Below are positions 9,897 to 19,295 of a stretch of DNA of 64,000 nucleotides, piece by piece. Origin of the DNA: Undaria pinnatifida (Eukaryota; Sar; Phaeophyceae; Laminariales; Alariaceae); NCBI GenBank assembly GCA_012845835.1, contig JABAKD010000028.1:13858648-13922647 (forward strand), read 5' to 3'. The position numbers and the translations under genes were made by a program. The first letter of the stretch is position 1, and each line of letters starts with the position of its first letter. The notes below the pieces were generated by a model. It did not search any database. It worked only from the letters and a program-made list of their open reading frames with translations, and had not been told where the DNA came from.

Positions 9897-11616
9897 CACA
9901 CCGGCGATATAGAAGGACCGCTATTTCCAGAGAGGTTACTACAGCAGTAGCCAAACTAGAGCAGCTTGTGCCTGCTGTGTGACGGCCGAAGACCTCGCAC
10001 AAAGAAGAGCAATCGTGTAATCCATTTTCGTCATCGTGTACAAACGACGACCGGAGCACTCAGCGCAACGCAGAGGACAAGACAGTCTATCGTGGGACAT
10101 CCGTGACACACTGCTGCAGCACACCTGGTACATGGAGCAAGGCCGGCGACCTTTTGCGAACTGCTCTGAAAACAACCTGAATATAGAATAGGACCACCGC
10201 GTACATGTACTTTGTGTAACCTGCTCGTGACAAGGAGGCATATTGCCGGACCGCATATAATTATGGAGATGCTACCGGCCCTAAGCTTCAGGTTTTGGGA
10301 AGAGGAACCAACAACTGCACCACCAGCAGCCAGCAGCAGCAACACACAGAAGCAGCTTGCAGCAGAAGGCAGGGAAGAGCGCAGCGCAGCCACTCCGACG
10401 CCTACACAACTAATGTACTGCAGGGCTACACAGCAGCAGCACACTATAATTATAATACATTTTTTAATAGCAGACGCACCTCAAGGCGGCGAAACCTCAT
10501 GTGCGGTGAGTCTGCCTTTCACGCTGCACACGAACTCACGACTCCTTGCCAAACTTTCCAGCACATGAGAGCCATGCAAGATACTCCACCCTGGCCGACT
10601 TACCGAGGTGCTTCTCTACGGGGCTCGTTGGTTGTCGAAGAGAGAATACAAGGTACACGTGCAAGCACCTCGCGGAGCACTACGCAGCACGTAGCACCTG
10701 ATACAATCCGACATTCGAGAGAGCAACTTCGAAAACTCAAAAAACGTGATGCATTCTCACTCCCCACTCACCCTTCGAAGGATCTCTTTCTTGATTTCAA
10801 GGCGGGCATTTTTGCCCCCAGTGCCAGCTTGCAACATGCTTGCGCTGTTCTCTCAGCTCCAGAGTGATGGCAGCAGCAGCAGTGTGCTTAGATAAACTCT
10901 ACAACCGGAGTGTAAAACAAAAGGTGGAGATGGAGCGATGGTGGGAAAATGGTTTTCTCTTCCAGAAATTAGCGTTTTTACGTGGTGGCGGAAAAAACAG
11001 CACATATGCGGGGATTCTTCCGGGAATTTTTCTCTTGATGAAAATGTCTACGGGGCTGTTCGGAATTTTAAATATCGTACAAATTTTAACAATGAGATAA
11101 AACGGCTATTATATTTCAGGATATATAACGGTGCGCGAGGTACGAAAAGGCGAAAAACGAAAAGTCTTGAAAAGTTGTGAAAAACACAAAAAAAGAACTG
11201 AAGTATTTGTCCCTTTGGCCCGTAAAGGGTACAGGGTATACTGACAAAGGGTACAGGGGGTACTGGCACAGGGTACAGGGTACACTCGTACCGACGAAAC
11301 TGATGGAAATTGGAAATTTAAGCTCACAGCTCCTCGGACAGATGCCGATCTATTATTGCCGATAATCTATTACTATTCTATTATTGATATTATTAGACCC
11401 TACAACCAGGTTCCCCTTCGGAGGCAGGGTGACGCAAGAGGCGGATGCTTTTTTTGCATTTTGCACCCCCGTGCGCGTTCGCACGCATCCTTACGGCAGA
11501 TAGATAGAGCATGCAGCTATACTGCTGCAATGCAATTGGTCCGGGTGTAGTATCGGAAATAAGGAAGGTACAAATAATAAATGTTTTTTGTAAAAAAAAA
11601 TCAAGGACGTCAGCTA
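9897..11616. other. Unassigned, no supported gene
   Basis: A 190-codon plus-strand frame (10295-10867) is Gln/Ser/Thr-rich at its start and shows no domain I recognise. A 140-bp stretch near 11215-11290 repeats GGGTACAGGGTACA-type words. I cannot support a gene here. Confidence 0.3.
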
Positions 11617-11689
11617 GCTGTGAGTTCGACGATTTTTAGGTCAATACTCATCTTTGCAAGCTGCGTTGTCGGTACTTGTAATGTATACT

Positions 11690-12405
11690 ATTGTTAAGTT
11701 ATTTAGTGGGGTATTAGTAGTCCGTTTGACCACTTGCAAAAGGTTAACCAATAGCTTGCCCAAACTAAGCCTTATAACACCCTCCCCCCCTGAAACGGCG
11801 GGATAGCAGGTCGGCCGGATATATATACGGGCGGACCTGTCATTTATCCAAGAAAAAAGCCGTTTCATCTCCTGGGGATACCAGGGAGAGTATTTTCAAG
11901 TTCGACATGCCATTATGGGGAAAATTTGAACTGTTTATTGTTGCGGATGGTGGGGATCGAACCCACGACCGACCCCAAAACCCATGGTCTGTCGACGACG
12001 CCATTTGTTAAGGAATTAGTGGCGGGTGGTATTAGTCCGTTTGACCACTTACTTGCAACAGGTTAACCAATAGCTTACCCAAACTAAGCCTTATAACACT
12101 CTCCCCTCCTGAAACGGCGGGATAGCAGGTCGGCCGGATATACGGGCGGACCTGTCAAGTATCCAAGCCGTTTCATTCCCTGGGGTACCAGGGAGAGTAT
12201 TTTTCAAGTTCGACATGGGGAAAATCTGAAAAGTTTATTACTCCTTTATTGTGGATGGTGGGGATCGAACCCACGACCCAAAAACCCATGGTCTGTCGAC
12301 GACGCCATTTGTTAAGGTATTTAGTGGGGTATTAGTCCGTTTGACCACTTGCAACAGGTTAACCAATAGCTTGCCCAAACTAAGCCTTATAACACTATAC
12401 GGCAG
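11690..12405 (-). repeat. Repeat C tandem array (two units plus partial)
   Basis: About 305-315 bp units in tandem. Read on the minus strand, each has TGGTTAACC, GTCAAACGGACTAATACC, a tRNA-like T-arm (GTGGG-TTCGATC-CCCAC, perfect 5 bp stem), and a GC-rich hairpin based on CAGGTC...GACCTG. The same unit is arrayed at 26239-27084 and, in the other orientation, at 45178-45616. The T-arm fits a tRNA-derived element, but the acceptor and anticodon arms do not pair, so this is not a tRNA gene. Confidence 0.7.
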
Positions 12406-12540
12406 ATAGTAGATGGTTTTCGAAGAGTAGAGGAGGGAGCCGAGTTGTTCATGCGGAATTGGCATGAAATGGAGAGACGCGAAGCTGCAGAGCGACGCGC
12501 AAAGGCTGCGGCAGCGCCATCCACCGTTGGCATATCTAAG

Positions 12541-12655
12541 CGGCCGGGGGGAGGGGGAAGGGGGGGGGGCGGGGAGGGGACTGGGGGAGGGGGCGGGGGG
12601 GGGGGTGGGGGGTGGGAGGGGGAAAGGGAGGAAGGGGGGAGGGGGGAAAGGGCGA
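12541..12655. repeat. G-rich low-complexity tract
   Basis: About 115 bp of G runs broken by A and single C/T, with strong G-over-C strand skew. Potential G-quadruplex former. Not obviously attached to repeat B. Confidence 0.7.
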
Positions 12656-12869
12656 GCGTCATGCCCAAGAGACTGAAATCTGTGGTTGGCCACCATCGTA
12701 TTGAAAGTTGTGGGCCTCCTAATGGCCGTCACAAGATAGCGTAAGACCGCCCTGACTTCTTCGCCATGTATGTTGCGTTCTCTCCCAGGTGCCATCATTG
12801 GTGATGGACGTGATACCCTCTGTTAGCCCAATGCCTGCCATCCTTAGCCAGTTCCTAGGGTCTGCTAGT

Positions 12870-13075
12870 ATGACATTTTTCTTTTCTTTTCTTTTTCTTT
12901 TTTTTTTCTTTTTTTCTCTTCTTTTTTTTTCCTTGCTTTCTTGTCTTCTTGTCTTTTCTTGCTTTTCTTGTCTTTTTCTTCTCTTTGCTTGCCTTTTTCG
13001 TTTTTTTGTTTCGTTTTTCTTTTCTTTTCTTTCCTTTCCTTTATCTTCTTTTCGTTTCTTTGTTTCTTTTTCTCC
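12870..13075. repeat. Polypyrimidine tract (TTTTCTTTT-type)
   Basis: About 200 bp nearly free of A and almost free of G on the plus strand, made of TTTCT and CTTG variants. It gives overlapping Lys/Arg/Glu-rich minus-strand frames that are artefacts of composition. Confidence 0.8.
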
Positions 13076-13274
13076 AATAATTGACTTACTACGCCTGTTG
13101 TCGTGCGTATGCGTAGTGATAGATACTACGTGTAATATACACGTGGTACTGCTGTATGTAGTCTTCCTTGGGTGGCAATCGGAATATTTGGTTTCTCCAG
13201 GCGTGAGTAGTGAGACGTATGCACCGGCCTGGACCTGGCACATCGTAGACTGACTCCCGATTTCACTTTTTTTT

Positions 13275-13404
13275 TATATGTTTTTGGTGGAGGAATGATT
13301 TTTTTTGTCAGCTGTGATATATGCGTGTAACTGATGTAGTATTTCCAAAAATGTCACATTTTTATCCCCTCAAAATAATGTATAGTTTCCAGGCACATAT
13401 TGAG

Positions 13405-13439
<35 letters not shown>

Positions 13440-13745
13440 CCCCCCTCCAAACCCGCTCGCTTTTGATCAAAACCAGGCCCCCCTTTCCCTTCACAGCCGT
13501 CAGATTTTGTCCCCCTCAGAAACGGGTTTTATAGCTTCCGCGCACAGACTGACTAAAATCATCCTGTTGACCCTGATAGCTACACTGTAGTTGTAAGGGG
13601 AGTCGCCGACCTATATCCTTAATGAGGACACACAACTCGTAATGCGCGCGATCGGAGTATCACACACAGCTTGCAAAGATGAGTTTCGACGAAATCTTCG
13701 ATCTCACAGCTGGAGTGTATTTTAATTTTTTGTAATATGCGTGTA
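13275..13745 (+). repeat. Repeat B with ~34-base C tract
   Basis: Starts in T-rich sequence, passes an uninterrupted C run at about 13410-13438, then carries the standard blocks CAGATTTTGTCCCCCTCAGA, TTCCGCGCACAGACTGAC and GATCGGAGTATCACACACAG to the end TATTTTAATTTTTTG. Flanked on both sides by parts of one F fragment, so it is an insertion. Confidence 0.7.
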
Positions 13746-13855
13746 CCACCTTGGGTTGTGTGTGTATTTTCCCTGGGGTATTCCCTCAGCTCCAGAGTAA
13801 CTGGAGCCTGTCCTGTGACCACGGACTTGATTATGCGAGTTAATGTGAGACCAAG

Positions 13856-14100
13856 AACAATATGGGTGAGTGTTTATTAGGAGGGGTTCTATTTTTTGTT
13901 CACTATAATATAATGGTAAGTAAGTAAGTGTTGTTGGTATTTTTACTTTATTTAGGTGGGGAATTTTGAGCTAGATCTAACATCACGTATCTACTTTATT
14001 TATAAGTTTATTACTTACTACTACTGTATGTAGTAGTTTCCACAATTATACTTCTCTACGATCATATATGAGTTTCGACAAAATATTCGACCTCACATTT
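13856..14100 (+). repeat. Repeat E
   Basis: Blocks TTAGGAGGGGTTCTATTTTT, TTTAGGTGGGGAATTTTGAG and GATCTAACATCAC. Other copies at 33545-33790, and inside the 2.5 kb direct repeats near 27080-27300 and 34020-34240. A 3' piece (TTTAATATCGGGAGGAGTAC) is at 18233-18300 and 33755-33778. Confidence 0.6.
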
Positions 14101-14195
14101 TTCCCCATCCGCCGGAGGATAAAAAAAAAAAAAAAAAAAAAATCGACCTCACAGCTGGAGAGAGTGTATTTTCATTTTCTATAATACAAGGGCTC
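14101..14195 (+). repeat. Repeat B 3' end interrupted by repeat L block
   Basis: TTTCGACAAAATATTCGACC (ending at about 14093) is followed by TTTTTCCCCATCCGCCGGAG and a long A run, then CTCACAGCTGGAGAGAGTGT and TATTTTCATTTT. The repeat B 3' sequence is duplicated around the inserted L block. Confidence 0.5.
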
Positions 14196-14197
14196 CG

Positions 14198-14226
14198 CAT
14201 GGGCGCCGGCATCGCCGGCGCCCATG
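14198..14226. repeat. GC hairpin after ACAAGGGCTC
   Basis: Perfect 13 bp stem (CATGGGCGCCGGC) with an ATC loop, directly after ATAATACAAGGGCTCCG. Related modules at 18421-18450, 24885-24917 and 59038-59084. Confidence 0.7.
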
Positions 14227-15009
14227 CTTCGGGTAGGGCAGGGCAGCACTTCGACAGCTTAAGGTGTAGCTGTCCGATTTGGCATGCATTGAACTTTAAA
14301 GTAATGCCAAGAGTTTAATACGAACATGGGATTATGAAAGTCATGCTTTGACAAAAGAAAAAACGTAATATTATACAACAAAGAAGGCAAGGATAGGCGA
14401 AACAAAGTATGTTGAATGCGCCGTCAACTAAAAGTTGGCGTCTGTCAAACAAAAATACCGAAAAGAGTATTATAATTGAGAACCTGCGTCGCCTCTAGGC
14501 GAAACAAAAGAGGCCTTGGCATTAATGAAGAGACTGCACTGCTGTCCCCGTGGCAATATAATGGAGGTTCGAAGTCGACAGGATGCAACGTCGGTTTGCA
14601 TCAAACGTCGACATGACGACATGTCAGCCGGCGAGGTTTTGGAAGAAGGTTGCTTTGTTTGTTACGTGAAGGCTGTCACATTGATTGGTCTGCGTGGTCG
14701 CGGGCGAGGAGGAAAACGTAGAAGAGGAGGGCGATCTCTCGTTGAGGCGGCGTTGTCTAAGATTGGTGCGGGGATGGCTTTGCTCGTACGGGAGGTTGGC
14801 GTAGCGCTTCTTCTCTGTTTTTTCTCGAGAAGGCGGGATATGTGTGTCTGCTGTCTTTTCTTCGTGGGGGCTTTCACGTTGTCGAAATCGGACGCGTCCC
14901 CTCAATGCATAATATCCGGAGTGTCTCTACCATGACGACTGCTGATAGTGCCGTGCGCATTTCCTAGAGACTGACATATTATTTACTGGTAGTAATAATA
15001 ATTTACCTT

Positions 15010-15372
15010 TGCAACATTTTTTTTTCTTCATCCCATGTATTATCTCCGCACCACTCTCGCGCTCCCTCCCAGTAGTAACTCAGATCCGGGGTCACATAGC
15101 GGGCCCTCCTCCTCCCTCCCCACTTCGGCACGTGCTTTCATTTTTACCGCAAGGAGAATCCAGCATTTTCTTCCCTCGTCGACTTGCGTCGAACCAACCC
15201 ACGCTGCTAGGCGCTCTCAGCAGTTAGGTGATCCCTGTTTTTTTTTTGCATTTTTGCAAATAAAGTCAAATCTCATCGTGGTGGGTGTCGAATTCAAGGA
15301 CAACCAAACCTTGGTAGTATTCGAGTGTAAAACCACTATTATTAATAGACCACCGGGGCGGCCGGCTGACAA
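15010..15372 (-). repeat. SINE A1 nested in repeat F copy 1
   Basis: Full inverted copy: T run, then CAGATCCGGGGTCACATAGC, CTTCCCTCGTCGACTTGCGT, TTGCATTTTTGCAAATAAAG, a B-box complement and the head GGGGCGGCCGGCT. The same insertion is present at the same place in copy 2 (41206-41553), so it predates duplication of F. Confidence 0.7.
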
Positions 15373-16699
15373 TTGAATAAACAAAACAGGATCTTTGCAT
15401 AGAGATTACATCCCCTCCCCCATATTGTATGATATTACGATGGCTGACGCGATATGTATAGAATAAAGCCCCAAATAAATACCTAAACATCAGCGTACGC
15501 GGAGTTTTAGATATCATGAATAACGAACGACCGCGACAGCAGAGCACGGCAAAGCATAGCGCTTCGCTCTGCTGAGCTAGCGAGTGCGCTGCTGAGCTGA
15601 GCCGCAGGGCATCGCAGGGCACTGCACGGCGCTTCGTTGCTGTTAGCTATAGCGCTGCGATGGGGTGCTGGGCGGTGTCGAGCTGATGAGCCAAGCCCAG
15701 ATCTCAGCCGATGAAGCTTCGTCAAGTACAAAACAAATGGTGCGAACCAAAGAAAAGCTAAAGCTGGACCGTTCCGCAACTAATGCACACAGGCGGCAAA
15801 TTAGCGGCAAATGGTAGGAGGTTCAACTTACTAGACAAAAAGGAAGAAAAGCCGCGAAAAGTTTCACAATCGTGTTGGCAGAAAAACCAAATTTGCAGGA
15901 AGCAGCTGAAAGGTAGGTCAAGAAACAGGCAATATTTCCGTTGTTGTTGTTGTCGTTCTCACATTAACTCGCATAATCAAGTCCGTGGTCACAGGACAGG
16001 CTCCAGTCACTCTGGAGCTGAGGAATGTAGTACCCTAGGGGAAAAACACAAACCAAAGGTGGTACACGCATGAATCACAGCTGACCCAATTCATGCCTCC
16101 ACCAGAAACATATAAAAGTGAAATCGGGAGTCACCCTACGATGTGCCAGGTCCATGCTGGTGCATACGTCTCATTACTCGCGCCTGGAAAAACCGACTAT
16201 TACCGCTTGCCATCCAAGAAAGACTACCACGCATATATTACACGTGTTATCTATCACTACGCATACGCACAACAGACGCAAGTCAATTGGCAAAAAGAAA
16301 AAAAGTAGAGAAAGGAAAGGAAAAGGGTGCATGGGGCCAAGAAAAAGAAAAGATAAATAAATTTTGGGGGGTCTACTGGCGAGTCTGCCACCAGAACGAT
16401 GCCACGTGGTTTTTCGACGATCTACAGCAGTACTACGAACGACTTCCGATACACCCACCGAAGCACGGACTACCGGCGAATTACGCGATCGACAGCTGGC
16501 TGTGGTTGTCACGTGTCTCTGTGTTGGGGGCCCCTATGCGCTGCCTCTTGTTGGCTCTTGTTTGGGTAAAACATGCGGTGTGCTCCATGGTCTCACGGCA
16601 GCAACACACCAGGATCAGAACGTCCGCTCGTACGACGTATCATTCTTACAGGAAATGTAATATTTTTTTCTCTTTCAAAAACAACATAAAACGGTTGTT

Positions 16700-17600
16700 A
16701 TATATTGGACAGAGTGATGCGTGTACGACTAAACTTGCCAACGGCACTCGTACTGCACTTTGAGCTATCTGCTGTGGTTCTGGTTGCTACTAGTTGCTGC
16801 AGTATGTGCTAGAAGTTTCGCCCTTCGGCTACTGCTGCTGCACTTGATGTTGTGTGTTTGCCAATGTTGTCAGTTGGCGTTCATGCTCGTCGTACATACT
16901 GCTGTTCTCACCCAGTACGTACGGGCTTCCTCGTACCTCGACGGCACGACGACGAGCTCAAAACAGAAAGGAGGTGACATGAAATGGCATGGACAATGGC
17001 CACATAGAAGCGAGCACAGCGGGATAGTTCGCTGCGAATCAACCACACTCGTTCATGCCTACAGCAGAGGCTGGCTGGAGTGTCAGCGGCCGTGCTAAAG
17101 CCAGGGCCAAGGCCGAAGAGACGGCTCTTCTACCTGCTTGGTTGTGTCCCGAGATTCTGTTATATATATTGGACAGAGTGATTTGTGTACGACGACTAAA
17201 CTTGCCAACTGCACTCGTACTGCACTTTGAGCTATCTGCTGTGGTTCTGGTTGCTACTAGTTGCTGCAGTATGTGCTAGAAGTTTCGCCCTTCGGCTACT
17301 GCTGCTGCACCTGCTGTTGTGTGTTTGCCAATGCCGTCAGTTGGCGTTCATGCTCGTCGTACATACTGCTGTTCTCACCCAGTACGTAAGGGTTTCCTCG
17401 TACCTCGACGGCACGACGACGAGCTCAAAACAGAAGGGAGGTGACATGAAATGGCGTGGACAATGGCCACGTAGAAGCGAGCACAGCGGGAGAGTTCGCT
17501 GCGAATCAACCGCACTCGTTCATGCCTACAGCAGAGGCTGGCTGGAGTGTCAGCGGCCATGCTAAAGCCAGGGCCAAAGGCCTAAGAGACGGCTCTACCT
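16700..17600 (+). repeat. ~467 bp tandem duplication inside repeat F
   Basis: TACTGCACTTTGAGCTATCT starts each unit, at 16751 and 17218. The two units are nearly identical over more than 350 bp. Copy 2 of F has the same duplication with a shorter period (about 392 bp, 42335 and 42727). Each unit holds a 112-codon frame with a hydrophobic start, which I treat as fortuitous. Confidence 0.7.
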
Positions 17601-18232
17601 GCTTGGTTTTGTCTCGAGATTCTGTTACATGAAAATGTCATGATTCCATGGTTTGGGAGTTTTTTTGTCACGAAACGTTTTGCGGTCGGTAATTTGTGTC
17701 GCGAAGTTGTTGGATATCGTCGGTAACTTGTGTCACGTTTTAGGTGAACCCACACTAAAAAATCGAATGTCCAGCTGGCAAAACGAGCAGAAACAAAAGC
17801 AATAAAATGCCGAGCAAGAAACCAAACGAACTAGTAAAAAAGTACAGAAAAGTATCTAACGCTCGAGAGTATACCACCGCAAAATTCCAAACATTATCAC
17901 GTACCGTTTGGAAATGATGCCAATTTTGTAAATCATTCAGGCGTTGCAGCCATTAAGATTCAACATTTTTTCCAAAATTCCTCCTAGACACTTGCTCGTC
18001 TCGCTCGGCACACTCTCGCTCGGCACCCGTCCGCGTTCACGTCGATGTGCGGAACGGACACGGCAGGGCGAGGGGCGTTGGAGCCGCCCCCCGAAGGCGG
18101 CGCTCGAACCAAGCCATATTCGACCGAGAATTCCAGTTCCGCGAATCGCATACTTAGGCCGAGACAAAAAACTCCTGACCAAAGTCCATGACACCAAGGA
18201 ATGACTCGATATTCAAGGAATAATTTTATATA

Positions 18233-18415
18233 TATTTATGTATAGTAGGCGGTTTATTTTGTTTCCCCCCCCCCCCGGCTTTAATATCGGGAGGAGTACT
18301 TTAATACAGAAAGCGCGATCGGAGTATCACACACAGCTTGCAAAGATGAGTTTCGACAAAATATTCGATCTCACAGCTGGAGTGCATTTTCATTTTTCAA
18401 AATAATACAGAATAC
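18233..18415 (+). repeat. Repeat E end joined to repeat B 3' end
   Basis: TAGTAGGCGGTTTATTTTGT, a C run and TTTAATATCGGGAGGAGTAC match 33722-33778. From 18317 the sequence is the standard repeat B end (GATCGGAGTATCACACACAG...CATTTTTC). Confidence 0.55.
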
Positions 18416-18420
18416 CAGGG

Positions 18421-18450
18421 GGGCTTCGCTGCGGCGGGCTGTCGCCCGCC
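18421..18450. repeat. GC hairpin module
   Basis: GGCGGGC / GCCCGCC stem with a TGTC loop, again directly downstream of a repeat B end and a GGGCTTCGC motif. Confidence 0.55.
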
Positions 18451-18599
18451 TGCGGCTCTGCGCATGCCCGTAATGGCAAAGCTAGGTACGATGTTAGGAA
18501 AGCGGAGGTAGCACAATACGAGCGACTGTGATGCCAAGGGGTATAACTTGAAGAGTGAAGCAGTGCGAGCACGGGCGTGATGAAAAAAAATGCGGAGAT

Positions 18600-19115
18600 G
18601 TTAAAGGCGACTTGATTTTTGTATGGGGGTCTGACATCACTTGAATTTGTACGGGCGGTCTCAAATAACTTGATTTTTGTTCAGTTAGTGGGTTGGCAAT
18701 GGCTCGGTTTTTGTATAGTGGGTCTGGAAATGACTCGGTTTTGGTCAGAGGGGTCTGAAATGACTTGAAATTGTATGGGGGGTCTAAAATGACTTGATTT
18801 TTGTACGGTGGGTTTAAAATGTCTTGAAATTGTATCGGGGGTCTAAAATGACTTGGTTTTTGTATTGTGATTCTGAAATGACTTGAAATTGCATGTGACT
18901 TGAAATTGTATGTGACTTGAAATCGTATGGTGGGTCTAAAATGAATTGATTTTTTCATGGCGGTCTGAAATGTCTTGATTCTTGTATATGGGGGTTTGAA
19001 GTGACTTGTTTTTTGGATAGTTGGCTTGAAAAGACTTGAAATTGTGTAGTGAGTCTGAAATTACTTGGTTTTTGTATGGTGGTTCTGACATGACTTGAAT
19101 TTGTATTGGGACGCA
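18600..19115. repeat. ~33 bp minisatellite, about 15 units
   Basis: Degenerate units of the type GGTCTGAAATGACTTG followed by ATTTTTGTATGG or AAATTGTATGG. The period is close to a multiple of three, so a minus-strand frame stays open for 154 codons (18494-18958) with an ~11-residue repeat. I regard the frame as a by-product of the period. Confidence 0.75.
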
Positions 19116-19295
19116 AAAATAACTCCATTTAAATTTTTGTGTACCGTAGTGGGTCTAAAATCGGTCGGCGTCAGCCGCAAACACCTTGTACTCGTACGTA
19201 TTCGATTTGTATTTACAGCAGTACCGCAAGTGTAATGAAAACAATACTACCGGTGTACTATGTGCTCGTACGAATGCTACGGACGGCAACAACAC

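Larger units (their letters stand above)
12865..13855 (-). repeat. Partial inverted copy of repeat F, split by repeat B
   Basis: 13075-13260 is the reverse complement of 16090-16300 (blocks ATAGATACTACGTGTAATAT and AGACTGACTCCCGATTTCAC), and 13745-13855 is the reverse complement of 15955-16060 (block CCTGTCCTGTGACCACGGAC). In repeat F these two parts are contiguous, so the repeat B copy at 13275-13745 inserted into an existing F fragment. Positions 12870-13075 are an almost pure pyrimidine run expanded from the shorter purine-rich segment at 16285-16360. Confidence 0.65.
14270..18230 (+). repeat. Long repeat F, copy 1
   Basis: About 4.0 kb that matches 40459-43705 in the same order and orientation, starting at TAGCTGTCCGATTTGGCATG. 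It contains an inverted SINE A1 (15010-15372), a ~470 bp insertion relative to copy 2 (about 15397-15870), a tandem ~467 bp duplication (16751-17217 and 17218-17600), and an end segment with a broken reading frame near 17807-18200. A 140-codon frame at 14516-14935 has an equivalent in copy 2. No LTRs, inverted ends or recognisable transposase seen, so the class is open. Confidence 0.7.

Noticed and set aside
10295-10867. 190-codon plus-strand frame
   Set aside because: No domain recognised, Gln/Ser-rich start from CAG repeats, no repeat support or second copy; likely chance.
11940-11990. Functional tRNA gene in repeat C
   Set aside because: T-arm is perfect but acceptor, D and anticodon arms do not pair and the unit is tandemly repeated.
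12719-13243. Lys/Arg/Glu-rich 174-codon minus-strand frame
   Set aside because: Entirely produced by the polypyrimidine tract.
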